A stretch of 64,000 nt of DNA. Origin: Sorex araneus. Lineage: Eukaryota; Chordata; Mammalia; Eulipotyphla; Soricidae. Below, one piece after another: positions 11,476-22,751 of this stretch. Numbering within the stretch: the stretch's first letter is position 1; every line of letters starts with the position of its first letter. Location: the NCBI RefSeq assembly GCF_027595985.1, contig NC_073313.1, positions 111,594,552 to 111,658,551 on the forward strand, read 5' to 3'. Below the pieces are notes generated by a model. The model did not search any database. It worked only from the letters and a program-made list of their open reading frames with translations, and was not told where the DNA came from. The translations under genes and the position numbers were made by a program.

Positions 11476-12517
11476 TGTAAAAAACTAAAGCTCGCCGAAG
11501 GGCGCGTGCACTCGCGGGATCTCTGGGCAGCTCTGTTTCACCGCCTGCGTTCGGTGCTCTGGGACCGCTGTGTATGGGCTGGATTGGGACGGCCGGTGGT
11601 CAAGGACAGGCGAAGGAAGAACGAGGACCAAGCTGGTTGCTGATTAGTTACCATTTATTCAATCTTCCATCTTTCTCAACTCCCGCACTCCCAGCTCCAT
11701 CCTCTCTCTCGATCTACTCCAGCCTTTTTTGGCTTCTCTGTCTCTCCTCCTACTTCTCTCTCCCACCTTGCCCTCTAGGCTACACCCAGCCAGGTAGCAA
11801 AATCAACATAAGAAAGCCCTTCCTGAGGGCAGGGCATTCCAAAGCCCTTCCTGACTCTTAAGGTTTTTTTTTTCTTTCCTTAGTCCAAACACTTATTGAT
11901 ATCTTAATACTAGTTATTTTTGTATGGACACAGTAAGAGATACATTGAGGCTTGCAAGGCAGCTCTCCTGGCAACATCTTGACACAGACTCAGACTACAG
12001 CACTCAGGCCAGATTAATCACTCCTAACCCTAGCAGGGTCCAAATCTAGTTATCACTGTTTGGATCATGACAACATTTGTCCATGATCAAGCTCTTAACT
12101 TATAGTTAAGCATTAGGCACTTTGGCCAGGCCCATCTCGATGCCAGGGTAGCACACAACTCACCGCTTGCCCTGGGTCCGTCTTGTCCCTCGTCGGGACC
12201 CTGCTTTTGGGGGTGCTAGGAAGTAAGGGCAGCTGAGGCTTAGGTCGAGAGAACAGATGCCCAAGAGGAAAATATCATGTAGAGTCAAATGACTCCCAGG
12301 TTACAAAAGCATAACATTTGCTCAGTCTACCTGTGTCCATACAAAAAGGACATTGCTCTGAATAAAGTATGCAAAGGACTCAAGGAGAAGAGAAAAACAG
12401 TATTTGCAAGTCAACAGAACACTAAGAAAGAAGTTACAAATAAACACAGAGGAGTGGGAGCACTGTAACAGGAGTAACCCAATAAACCTAAACTACCCGA
12501 GGCTATGTTATCCTACA
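11476..12517 (-). mobile_element. Solo LTR, family A, 6-bp TSD
   Basis: Reverse solo LTR of 1042 bp. On the plus strand it begins 'tgtaaaaaac' and ends 'atcctaca', flanked by the exact 6-bp duplication CATAAT at 11470-11475 and 12518-12523. The antisense polyadenylation signal 'tttatt' is at 11654-11659. A 6-bp TSD and an LTR of this length fit ERV2-type (betaretrovirus-like) endogenous retroviruses. No gag, pol or env sequence is present, which fits LTR-LTR recombination. Confidence 0.88.
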
Positions 12518-12847
12518 CATAATACAGTTGCTTCAGGCATAAAGCATTCTAATACCACTCCTACTAACCAACATCCCAAGGCTCCCTCCCACCCACTAAC
12601 CTACCACCTTGGAAGATATATAAGATTTTTATTTCATATTACTTGATCCAATAAAAGGTAAAGAAATGGAAAATAGAATTATCAGAAACTAAATCTATAA
12701 AATTAAATTTGTGATGATAAAATGTGATGTTTTCACCCCATCTTTGTCTAGTAGAATACAAACACGTAAACCACTAGTGAGTGCTGTACTCAGTCCATTA
12801 GAAGCTCTTTTAAGGCTTTTTGCAAAACTGTTTTCAAGGATATGGAT
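12518..12847. other. No recognisable feature
   Basis: Unassigned AT-rich DNA between the LTR and the pyrimidine repeat. Confidence 0.45.
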
Positions 12848-13133
<286 letters not shown>

Positions 13134-13205
13134 TAGGTTTTGGTGCTCAAGGGCTACTCCTGACTACGCATTCATGAATTATTTCTGATGGTGCTCAGGG
13201 GAGGA
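13134..13205 (-). repeat. SINE1 3' fragment
   Basis: Antisense SINE1 tail and body ('ttaggttttggtgctcaagg', 'atggtgctcagggg'), cut off at about 13205 where RTE1 sequence begins. Confidence 0.7.
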
Positions 13206-13212
13206 GGAGTAG

Positions 13213-13985
13213 AGTCATCCTGAATAGAATAAGCAGAATACTAGACGAAGTACAACCGTGCGAGCAAGCCAAGTTCTAAAAAAGGATTCAATATGATCGA
13301 CCATATCCACACAGTGACAAAGCTCATTGAAGTTTCGCGAGAGTTAAAGATGCTGCTCTGTCTAACGTTCATCAATTTAAAGAAGGCATTCGATTCTGTT
13401 GAGACTGAAGTGGTCATCGAAGCCCTAGCCAAACAGAGTGTTCAAACTCAGTACATCAAGATCCTCCAAGAGCTGTATTATGGATTCTCACCATTCTACA
13501 AGGAAGTGATCATTGACATAAAGAGAGGGGTTCGGCAGGGTGGTACCATTTCACTGAAACTCTTCAGTGCCACCCTCGAGAATGTCATACGATGACTGGA
13601 ATGGGAAGGAATGGGAGTGAAGATAGATGGTCGGCAACTACAACACCTCTGCTTCACTGATGACATCATTCTCATAACACCGAACATTAACCAAGCAGCA
13701 CAAATGCTGGCTGACTTCGACCCCAAGTGTGGAAAAGTCCAACTGCAGCTGAATCTCAGCAAAATGATGTTCCTGAAAAATGAACTAGTCCCTGACTTTC
13801 AATGTGCTCTCAATGGAACGAACATCTTCGAATGCAGCAGCTATGTATACCTGGATCGAGAACTCAACACGAGGAAAGACTTGGCGCCAGAACTGCACAG
13901 GAGGAAGAGAGCAGTGTGGAACGCCTTCAAGAGCAGCGAAGAAGTGATTAAGAGGATGAAGAACTTTTGGCTTGGGAGCACTTGC
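13213..13985 (+). pseudogene. RTE1 LINE reverse transcriptase fragment
   Basis: Forward fragment of an RTE-clade LINE polyprotein covering much of the reverse transcriptase. After two early frame breaks a readable frame starts near 13293. It includes the palm motif 'NLKKAFDSVE' (about 13375-13405), 'VRQGGTIS' (the RQG motif), and the catalytic box as 'CFTDDI' (13651-13668) in place of the usual FADD. A TGA at 13593-13595 interrupts the frame, which resumes immediately. The fragment stops at about 13985 and is missing both ends. Truncation at the 3' side is unusual for a LINE and suggests a later deletion or rearrangement. The family is recognised as RTE1_Sar-like. Confidence 0.9.
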
Positions 13986-13989
13986 CTGG

Positions 13990-14735
13990 TTCAGGGTGTC
14001 TGATGATGTTCATATTGTTCCCACTGAATTCATCCCATAGTTTTATGGGGTGCTGTTCATTTCTTTTCAGAATTTTCCCCCTCCTCTGTTTTTTATACAG
14101 GTGTCTCCATCTCACCTTGGAGCTTCTCAATCTTTTTCTCAGCTGTTGTTATTCTGCTGCTCAGATCTTCTAGTGAGTTTTTAATATTACCTACTATGAT
14201 ATTTATTTCTGTCATTTGTACGTGTAATTTTCTCAGCTTGGTATTCATACTTTATTATGTTTTGTTGACTACCTGTGCCATTATTTCTTTGAGTTCATTA
14301 AATATTCTGACCATGGAGTCACTAATGACATTTTCTAAGGGTTTACAGAGCTGGTTGGTGTTGGTTGTTCATTGTGTATTATGGGCTGAGGCGACAGCAC
14401 AGCGAATAGGGCGTTTGCCTTGCAAGTGACCGACCCGGGTTCGATTCCCAGCATCCCATATGATCCCCTGAGCACTGCCAGGGGAAATTCCTGAGTGCAG
14501 AGCCAGGAGTAACCTCTGTGCATTGCCGGGTGTGACCAAAAATAAAAAATAAAAAAAATTGAATTTGTGTGTTATTGCTTTTGCTCATTAAAATTGGTGG
14601 TCATGTCTTCCTCATTGGTTTGCCAGTATTCCTGTTGGGCTGATAGCAAGTCTTTGTAGTTAAATCCCCTGGGGAACTCTGAAGGATTAGGTTAAAAGAG
14701 TTGTTCTTTCCTTCTCTTCCTATTGTAACTCATAA
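13990..14735 (-). mobile_element. Old L1 ORF1 region, split by a SINE
   Basis: Antisense L1 ORF1 text (coiled-coil region, e.g. 'tctcagctgttgttattctg'), broken at 14382 by SINE1 and resuming after 14576 ('ttgctcattaaaattggtgg'). No open frame. A second copy of the same L1 region lies at 41930-42840. Confidence 0.65.
14383..14564 (+). repeat. SINE1, full length, with TSD
   Basis: Head 'gggctgaggcgacagcac', box B 'gggttcgattccc', tail 'gggtgtgaccaaaaat' plus an A-rich end. TSD TTGTGTATTAT at 14372-14382 against TTGTGTGTTAT at 14565-14575. The A-tail and TSD length fit L1-mediated insertion. Confidence 0.92.
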
Positions 14736-15430
14736 AATATAACTGTGAGCAGTGTGAAATGTGCTGAGTAAGTTTCTGTTTTCATCTTTTATTATAGCTG
14801 CATAATATTTCACTGTGTATAAAAACCACAAATTCTTGATCCATTAATATGCTTTTGAACATTTGGGTTGTTTCCATATCTTGTCTATTGTATTAATACT
14901 GTGATAAATGAATATATATATACATATGTATATGTTTATCCTTTCAAATTAATGTTTTTGTGTTTAAAGGGAAGGGAAATTGATATGTCATTTGGAAATT
15001 CTACCCTCACATTTATCTTTTAAAAAACTCCATGCTGCTTTCCATATAGGGGCTAACCAGAAGGCATTACCACCTACAGTGCTTTTTCACCATATCCCCT
15101 AAAACACTGATTGTTTCCTGTCCTTTTGATATCTGCCAGTCTGCCTCATGTGAGATGATATTTCACTCTTGTTTTGAATTGCATTTCCTCAAAAATATCT
15201 GATAATTAGAATTTTTTCGTAAGGTAACTTTGTCTATATATATTTGGGAAAATATACACTCACCTCCTATCCCAATTTTTATGGGAGTATTTGTTTTATT
15301 TTGTTGAGTTTTGTGACTGCTTTTTCAGCTTTTTGTCTAATACATTTTGGTGTAGTGTGTGCAAATTAAATATCTTAAAACCAGTAGGAGTTTCCTTTTA
15401 TAAGAGATGATTTACATGAGTAAGGAAATG
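14736..15430 (-). mobile_element. Old L1 ORF2 3' fragment
   Basis: Antisense L1 phrases ('ttgaacatttgggttgtttc', 'ctcatgtgagatgatatttc'). Diverged copy lying immediately left of LTR A3. Confidence 0.7.
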
Positions 15431-15444
15431 TTTACATTAATAAC

Positions 15445-16559
15445 TGTAGGATAAGATTGGTTTGTCCTTTTTGCCTTGCCACAAGGAGCTTAGGTTTATT
15501 GGATTACTCCCATCACAGTGCTCCCATTTCTCTGTGTTTATTTGTAACTTCTTTCTTTGTGTTATGTTGAGTTGTAAATATTGTTTTTCTATTTTTCTTA
15601 AGTCCTATGCATAGTTAAATCAGAGCAATGTCCTTTTTGTGTGGCTACAGGAAGACGGTTAATGATATGCTTTTGTAACTCGGGACTTAATGGACTCTCA
15701 ATGATATTTACATCCTGGGCATCTGTTCTCTCGACTTAAGCCTCAGTTACCCTAACTATCTAGCACCCCCAAAAGCAGTGCCCTGAACAGGGACTGGATG
15801 GACCCAGTGCAAGTAGTGACCTATGTACTACACTGGCATTGAGATGGGCCTGTCCAAAGTGCCATAATGCTTAACTATAAGTTAAGAGCATGGTCAGGAC
15901 AAATTCTGTCATGATCTGAAAAGTAATAACTAGATTCGGACCCTGCTAGGGTTACGAATGATTGATCTGGCCTGAGCACTGTAGTCTGAGTCTGTGGCAA
16001 GATATTCCTAGGAGAGCCACCCTACAAGCATCAATATATCTCTTCCTGTGTTCATACAAAAATAACTAATATTAAGAAGTAGAATTAAGATGTTAATTAA
16101 GATGTCAATTAAGTTATTGGACTGAGGAAAGGAGAAAAATACCTTAAGTGGTATTTTGCCCATGTAAAAGGAAAGGCTTTCTTATGTTGATTTTGCTACC
16201 TGACAGGGTGTAGTGTTGGCCCAGAGTCATGGGAGTGGAGAGACGAGAGAGTTAGAGTTGTTGGAAGACAGAGCAGTGTGCAAGATGGAGCATGGAGAGA
16301 TGAGCGGGAGAAACAGGAGGAGACAGGAATGAGGGGCACTGTGAGACTAGAGTGGGGGGCTCAGAGAGACTGGAACAGGCATGTGGGGAGAATGGAATAA
16401 ACGGCAACTGATCAACCAACCTGCTTAGCCCTCATTTCCTCTTCTGTCTGCCCCATGGCACTGGCCTACCCGGCTGGGCAAGTGGCCCAAGACTACCAAA
16501 CCTGGGCGGTGAGGGGGAGAGCCATCTGGGACTCCCCTGGCCGCCCTGGAGATTATACA
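15445..16559 (+). mobile_element. Solo LTR, family A, 6-bp TSD
   Basis: Complete forward LTR of 1115 bp from 'tgtaggataag' to 'gattataca'. The flanks are AATAAC (15439-15444) and AATAAT (16560-16565), a 6-bp TSD with one change. The polyadenylation signal AATAAA is at 16396-16401, followed by a GC-richer R-U5. No internal retroviral genes are present, so it is a solo LTR. U3 is close to the copies at 10225, 11476 and 53291, but the U5 differs strongly from that at 11476. Confidence 0.88.
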
Positions 16560-16565
16560 AATAAT

Positions 16566-16965
16566 ATTGTCACCTTTTCGATTACAGAACTTGGAGCATG
16601 ACCGAACCTCTAGAAGCTCTTGTACATGTAGGAGGCAAGATATCTTTAAATCTTCATAACAATTTATTAGTTATTTTGATTTTTATTGCTAATTTTTGCT
16701 AATTACCTCTCACGATGAGGTTCCCATTCCTCACTGTTGATGGCTTTAGCATAGATGTTATTAAAGTGGGTGGTTTAAAAAAAAACGTCAATGGTCTTGG
16801 ACCATTTCAGTAGGATCCTCAGTTTTACCACCTACTCTTTTTATACAGTAAGTATATATATATTAGTAAACTATTTTTCTGCTTTAATATGTCTCTAATT
16901 ATAGAGACATTCGAGCTAGAACCTAGAATGTTACAGTGAAATTCCTTTTCCTCCCTTATAAGGCC
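16566..16965. other. No recognisable feature
   Basis: AT-rich sequence with nothing supported. Confidence 0.45.
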
Positions 16966-17168
16966 ACTTGGTTTGTTTGTTTGTATGGTTTTGGAAAACA
17001 CTGATGATACTCAGAGTTTACTCCTGGCTCTGCGCTCAGTGGTTACTCCTGGCAGACTTTGGGGCCATATAGATTTAAGGGAATCAAACTTGAGTCTGCC
17101 ACATGCAGAGCAAGCGCCTTATTCACTGTCCAAGGGTGTATATTGTATAAATAGTCTCCAGCCCTGCC
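16966..17168 (-). repeat. Old SINE1-like repeat
   Basis: Antisense body 'ttactcctggctctgcgctc' and 'ggttactcctggcag' with a decayed head near 17110-17165. Very diverged. Confidence 0.65.
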
Positions 17169-17567
17169 AGAACATTCTTATCAAGTAGAAGGTAGAATTA
17201 TCTGAGAAATCTTGAAAGCAAAATAATAAAACTGCTATTTTAGAGAAGGGGGAAGATGAACAGAAAGGAAGCTGGACAAACTGAATATGAGGAGGTGCTG
17301 AAATTCAAATTGTTTAATATAAGTTGTTTAAAATGATGAAATGTTTACTTATCACGGGTTAGCAGGGGCAAAGGGAATAGTCAGAGGACTTCCGCAATGT
17401 GTTTCAAGTAGCAATTCAATCAAAAAGTGATGTGAAAAAGAGATGTCTTGATCTGCCCCAGTCCCAGGCTCAAGACTCAAAGGAATCAGCATAGTCTTAT
17501 TGACCATCCTGAGATTCTGACTCAAGATGATGTAGGATTCAGTTGAAAGTCAATGAGTGGATGTTTT
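17169..17567. other. No recognisable feature
   Basis: Unassigned. Its right edge is the target site of element X. Confidence 0.45.
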
Positions 17568-18052
17568 AAGAATCTCCTTAGTCATCTCCAGAGATTCAGC
17601 AGTCACACCCATAAGCCACTTCTGGCTGGTGCCAGATTTTCTTGTCATTGGCCACCATCCAGATAGCATGCCCTTCTGTTCCGGAACGGAGCATAACATA
17701 ACAATCATCATAAAAATGCCTTAGGACCCTGAGCCAGGTTGCTTCACTCGGGGCACTCCAGAGAGGGTCGGGTGAGACCCATCCCCTCCCCAAGGGACCC
17801 AGCCTGAGCAGCCAAAAACTTCCACAATTCAACTGCTGCCACACTCACAGCTGCTCTCTACATGCCTGGGCAGAGCCTAACCCAAAAGTGAACCTATTAC
17901 TGGACCATGTGGCCACATTCGTGGCCACGTGACAATTCATACCACAAACTCTACTCATACTCCAAGTGTTACGCCCCACTCTTGATGGGGTTCAAAGTAG
18001 GAGGCAACCAATCTTTGAGGGAAATAATTTATATATACGCATATATATATAT

Positions 18053-18291
18053 GTAGCACTGTAGTCCCTTTGTTTATCAATTTGCTTGAGTGGGCACCAG
18101 TAACATCTCCATTGTGAGATTTTTTGCTACTGTTTTTGGCATATTGAATATGCCACAGGTAGCTTGCCAGGATCTGCAATGCGGGCTGGATACTCTTGGT
18201 AGCTTTCTGGACTCTTCGAGAGGAACGGAAGAATCAAACCCGGGGTGACCACATGCAAGGCAAATGCCCTACCTGCTGTGCTATCACTCCA
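18053..18291 (-). repeat. SINE2 (tRNA head with RTE1-derived body and tail)
   Basis: Reverse copy with the tail at left ('gtagcactgtag'), 'gggcaccagtaacatctcc', and the tRNA-like head at right ('gcaaggcaaatgccctacct', 'gctatcactcca'). It sits inside the TA microsatellite of element X, so any TSD is masked by 'atatat'. Confidence 0.9.
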
Positions 18292-18322
<31 letters not shown>

Positions 18323-18345
18323 GTAAATATATACATATATATAAA
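18292..18345. repeat. (TA)n microsatellite
   Basis: An alternating AT run, part of the TA-rich centre of element X. Further AT alternation lies left of the SINE2 at 18030-18052. Confidence 0.9.
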
Positions 18346-18678
18346 AGCACACAGGCTCAACTTCTAACAATATGTTAATGAACTCATAGAAGGGCTTATT
18401 GGCCCCTGGGTGGAGAACAATAATCCTCACCCTCTTTCCTCTAATGATACTTTTTAGTAACATTTCAGTGGTTTTTCATAACAAACAATGCAAAATATAT
18501 TGTTTTGGTTCTGCTTTGGGATAGGGATTGGGGTTCGGTGAGGGGGAAACACCTAAAATATGGTGACGGGATGGTTTAATGGTGGTGGGATTGATGTTTG
18601 ACTATTAAATATAATGGAATATTGTGAACTACTTTATAAATTTTTAAAATATATATTTAAAAAAAGAATCTCTTTAGT

Positions 18679-18912
18679 AGGATCTAAGGTCTGAGGGGAC
18701 ACTGAAAATTGAAATTACTAAGGCTGAAAATCCTTTTCCCATAAAGAAGTGGGGCAAGAGTTTGGTAAGGGAATGATTATGATTGCTTCTACATTAATCT
18801 CAGTACTGAAGAGATTGTTTTTCCTGTGATGGATCCAGAAGGTACTCAGATAAAGTTCAAGACAACATTTGAGAGGCACATGCTGCTTCAGAGAGAAAGC
18901 TGAATACAGACA
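18679..18912. other. No recognisable feature
   Basis: Unassigned sequence between element X and the RTE1 fragment. Confidence 0.4.
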
Positions 18913-19237
18913 ATGAGAGGGGTTTGGCAGGGTGATACCATTTCACTGAAACTGTTCTGTGCCACCCTCAAGAACGTCATACGATGACTGGAATGAGAAG
19001 AAATGGGAGTGAAGATTAGACTGTCGGCAGCTACACCACCTCCGATTCGCTGATGATATCGTTCTCATAACCTCAAACATTAGTCAAGCAGCACAAATGC
19101 TGGCCAACTTCGACCGCGAGTGTGGAAAGGTTGGACTGCAGCTGAACCCTCAACAAGACGATGCTCATGAAAAACGAACTAGTCCCTGAAGCTCCATTTG
19201 CTCTCAATGGAACAAACATCTCTGAATGCAGCAGCTA
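18913..19237 (+). pseudogene. RTE1 reverse transcriptase fragment, catalytic box intact
   Basis: A 325-bp forward fragment overlapping the copy at 13213-13985. It starts at the RQG region ('gagaggggtttggcagggtg') and ends at 'gcagctatgtgtttat'. The catalytic box reads RFADD at 19043-19057, better preserved than in the other copies. The TGA seen in copy 1 is also here ('catacgatgactgg', near 18980). Several indels break the frame. Both ends are missing and no TSD was found. Confidence 0.88.
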
Positions 19238-19604
19238 TGTGTTTATATAATTGATTAACAATAAAAGGTACCATGCCTTGTGTCTTTGAGTTTATTTATA
19301 TTTTATAGGTTGGTTGCATTACTTGTAATATTCCCCATGAGATGTGACTCAGGGAAAAGAATATTTGGTCAAAAACGATAGGGTCAACTATATATTCAGA
19401 AATTATACAAATAGAGAAGCAGGAAGGAAATAACAGTTTGAGCAGCCATAGGGGGCAAAAGACTTTCCCATGTGTTGAGGTTATTAGCAACTTAAATAGA
19501 AAGTAACTATAAATTTGATATTAGGTACAAAAATAATTGAAAGCATATTTGCATGTAGTGGGGGATTTGCTAATAAAATATAAAGCAAGAAATATTTTGC
19601 CAAA
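19238..19604. other. No recognisable feature
   Basis: AT-rich. A 64-aa reverse frame (19296-19490) shows no motif. Confidence 0.4.
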
Positions 19605-20095
19605 GGCTAATATATAAATCTCGGAGGATATCAACAAGTAGCAGGGATGCTTCCAGAACCCATGCCATGCTGAGTTTTCTGGGATACACCTAAGGGTTGT
19701 GGGTGAGCCCACCAATGGCCCAAACACATCCCCAGTAGCAGAAAACCTCCACACTCTACAAGCAATAACATGCTCACAGCTGGACTCCACAGCTTGAGAT
19801 AAGCCTCATTCAGAAACTGATCTGTTGAAAAACTCAGTTTTGTAGGTTTTGTAACTGAAATCTCCAGGCTTTCATGGAAAAGGGGATTGGTGACCTCCCC
19901 TCCATCTCCCTGTTCTGCTGGAAGACTGGCAGTCATGCCCAAGAACTGCCTCTGAGCCAAATAAGCTCATTAACTAGCCATAATCCATAGACTCATAAAT
20001 AAATCTCGAAAGGTATCAACAGTTACAGAGGTGCTTATGGACCCTGAGACAGGTTCTGTCGTCAGGGGTGTCATGAACAACTTTATATAAATAAA
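19605..20095 (+). repeat. Element X-like 5' fragments, two partial units
   Basis: 'ataaatctcggaggatatca' at about 19610 and 'ataaatctcgaaaggtatca' at about 19998 begin two related units. The first continues with X-like text ('agcagaaaacctccacactc', 'acatgctcacagctggactc'). It ends at 'ataaataaataaatt'. Probably two truncated insertions, or one with an internal rearrangement. The 109-aa reverse frame here is chance. Confidence 0.5.
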
Positions 20096-21135
20096 TAAAT
20101 TTTTAAAAAGAAATGTTTCCGTTCCTTCTTCTTTATAGAGAAGCTAAATAGCCTATGAAAGAGTTATATTCTTTTCGCAAAATATACATATATGAAGATT
20201 GAGAACTTATATTAACATATACAGTATTACTTTAGTCCTAATCATCAGTATTATCAATATAATTTATACAGTAATAATTTATAATACGAGTTTAATGTTA
20301 CTAATATTTAAGCATCCTAGTTTTTTTCTAATTATAACATCCTAGAAACCAGGACAGTAAACCTTGTTTCCATAAGCTGACATGATTTTATACACAATAA
20401 AATCAGAATAGTAAATATTGAACTTTTGGGTTTATGGATTTCACTGAAAGTTTTGCATTTAAAATTTGTAGAGTTTTTTATAGAGTTGTATATTATTCAC
20501 CTTGATTTACAACATCTATTTTTGAGTATAAAACATTGTATAATTGATGGACAGGTTGAATTATTAATACATGAAGTTATAATAGATATAATTAACAATA
20601 GCATTTTAATACATGAACTTTTGCCATTAAGTATGATTATTCATGCTGGGTACATATATACAGACATATATTTGGGAGTGTGATTAATGGGCCATATGAT
20701 CTATATCCACTCACTCTTTTATTAGTTATTGACAACATTTTCCTAAACAGTTTTTACCTACAAATTTTACTTAAACCAGAGTGTAAGAGGTGTAAGAGTG
20801 CTAATTTAATGTATTCATACTTTGTGTTAGCATTTTTGTAAAGTTTGAAATTTGGGTGGTAGTAGTAGTAGTTTATTATATAAATAGTTTATTTCCTTTA
20901 AATTTTATTAGTCACTCTATAACTTGTTTCTCATAGTTTATATCCTAGTTATCTTTTCTTGAGCTAATTGATTTTGTGTTTTCATAGTAAAAAATTATAC
21001 CTTCCCAAACATTAAGATATGTTTAACTAAGATATTCAGAACAAGTCACCCCAAGGGAATGTCACTTCAGCATGTGGATTATTTTGAATCAAGGTCAATC
21101 AAAGCCAAACAGTATCAGAAGAAAATTGCATCACA
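20096..21135. other. Repeat-poor AT-rich stretch
   Basis: About 1 kb with no recognised mobile element. An 85-aa frame at 20426-20683 is hydrophobic and isoleucine-rich, as expected of AT-rich DNA, and has no ribosome context or homology I can name. Confidence 0.5.
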
Positions 21136-21272
21136 CTCTGTCTTTTGTTTGGGGGCTACATTCAGTAATGTTGAGGGCTTACTCCAGGCTTTGAGCTCAG
21201 GTATACTTCCTGGAATGGCTCAAGAGACCATATGGGATGCTAGGGATTTAATCCACTCTGTTACCTAGATTC
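21136..21272 (-). repeat. Old SINE1-like repeat
   Basis: Antisense body 'ttactccaggctttgagctc' and 'gagaccatatgggatgctag', then a decayed head. Old copy. Confidence 0.65.
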
Positions 21273-21770
21273 TACTTCGAGATGAATCAAATTTGAAGGA
21301 AGTACACAAAAAAATTTAAAGCAGAACTATTTTTTAATCACAGAAATCTATCTATATGGTAGAGAAGAATCTAATTATAGAGTATATGGTCTTTGTCAGA
21401 ACTTATTTTCTCCTGAAAATTAAAGTTCTCTTTGGAAGTCTCATATCTCATCCCATTATTTCTTTTGAGGGGGATCAGGTAAACCAGTGGGTTTCTGGAG
21501 CTACTACTAGTTTGGTACTCTGGGGCAACTTTATGCTTTGGGGGGGTGGGACAAAAACCAGATCATACCCAAGATTCCTATATGCAAACTTATGTACACT
21601 AGCATTTTATTTAACTTCTTGGATTCTCTCATTTCATTATTTAGTTTAGAATATAATTCCTCATTTCTCCTCACTGACCTTGGCATTATTATATACAGAT
21701 TACCCATATCTACATAACTTTTTCTCCCACTAGCATTTTTGTTTATAGTGTATTTAATTTTTAAAATTTT
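21273..21770. other. No clear feature
   Basis: Mostly unassigned. A trace of SINE-like sequence may lie at 21480-21560, too weak to call. Confidence 0.4.
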
Positions 21771-22048
21771 ATCACTGTATTACTGTATCACTGTCATTCT
21801 GTTGATCATTGATTTGCTTGAGCGGGTACAAGTAACATCTTCATTCGCCCTAGCCCAGGGATTTTAGCAGTCTCTCTTTACTTGTTCTTCCAAGCGGTGC
21901 CACACTGGAGGCTCTTTGAGAGTAAGGGGAATGAGACCTATCATTGTTACTGTATTTGGCATACCGAATTTGTCACAGAGAGCATGCCAGGCTCTGCTGT
22001 GTGGGCAGGATGCTCTCGGTACCTTGCCAGGTTCTCTGAGAGGGAGAG
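21771..22048 (-). mobile_element. RTE1-derived non-autonomous element, 5'-truncated
   Basis: Reverse copy starting with the microsatellite-like RTE1 tail ('atcactgtattactgtatca'), then 'gagcgggtacaagtaacatc' and the 5'UTR segment ending 'ctctgagagggagagct'. About 278 bp, the same right end as the copy at 62039-62316. It lies at the A-rich end of element X. Confidence 0.85.
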
Positions 22049-22337
22049 CTAGTTCACAATATTTGATTACATTTAATGTTTAAACACCAATCCCATCACC
22101 ATTACACCTTCCCACCACCAAATTTGGGATGTTTCCATCACTAGCCCTAATCCCTGTCCCAGAGCACAACAGAAATAATATATTTTGTATTTTCTGTTAT
22201 GAAAAACCACTGATAATGCTCCAAAGAAGTGTCCATAGAGGAAACAGTGTGAAGATTGTTTTATTTGGGCAGAAACCATTAAGACATTCTTTAGGATATC
22301 ACTAACATGTTGTTAAAGGTTGAGTGATGTAGGCTTA

Positions 22338-22340
<3 letters not shown>
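22049..22340 (-). mobile_element. Element X, 3' half
   Basis: Antisense of the X 3' end ('agttcacaatatttgattac', 'tcccaccaccaaatttggga'), running to 'ttgttaaaggttgagtgatg', where the GT/AT microsatellite starts. Confidence 0.75.
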
Positions 22341-22389
<49 letters not shown>

Positions 22390-22398
22390 TGAAAATAC
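22341..22398. repeat. (GT)n(AT)n microsatellite
   Basis: A GT run then a long AT alternation within element X. A SINE follows directly. Confidence 0.9.
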
Positions 22399-22682
22399 GT
22401 AGCACTGCAGCACTGTCGTCCTGTTGTTCATCGAGCCGGCATCAGTAATGTGGTGACTTGTTGTTACTCTTTTGGCATACCAAATACACCACGGGTAGCT
22501 TGCCAGGCTCTGCCATGCATGCGGGATACTCTCGGTACTTACTTGCCAGCTCTCCGAGAGGGTTGAAGGGTTCAAATCCCAGCATCCCATATTGTCCCCT
22601 GAGCACTGCCAGAGTGCAAATCCAGGAGACCATATGGTCTCCTGTGCATCTCCGGGTGTGACCCAAAAAGAAAACAAAAAGA
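22399..22682. repeat. Chimeric SINE: reverse SINE2 joined to forward SINE1 tail
   Basis: 22399-22560 is SINE2 in reverse ('gtagcactgcagcactgtcg' to 'ctccgagagg'). At 22562-22575 it switches to 'ttgaagggttcaaatcccag' and from there reads as a forward SINE1 body and tail ('atcccatattgtcccctgag', 'gggtgtgacccaaaaagaaa'). Neither tRNA head is complete, and the switch is at the box-B-like GGTTC motif shared by both families. Confidence 0.8.
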
Positions 22683-22751
22683 AGATTCAGGGCAATTTCC
22701 TCTTTTTTCCTACAAGAAAATAAACATATTCTAAATGTATGATTTTCTTGA

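Larger units (their letters stand above)
17583..18663 (+). mobile_element. Element X retroposon, complete, TSD, interrupted by SINE2
   Basis: The TSD AAGAATCTCCTTAGT (17568-17582) recurs with one change at 18664-18678 and defines the unit. Removing the SINE2 leaves about 840 bp. The 5' 350 bp are related to the RTE1 5' UTR ('cttcactcggggc...cagcc', 'tctacatgcctgggcagagc'), then 'gatggggttcaaagtaggag', a TA-rich centre, and an A-rich 3' end ('gaactactttataaattttt'). There is no open frame, so it is non-autonomous. I do not know a name for it. Confidence 0.75.
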
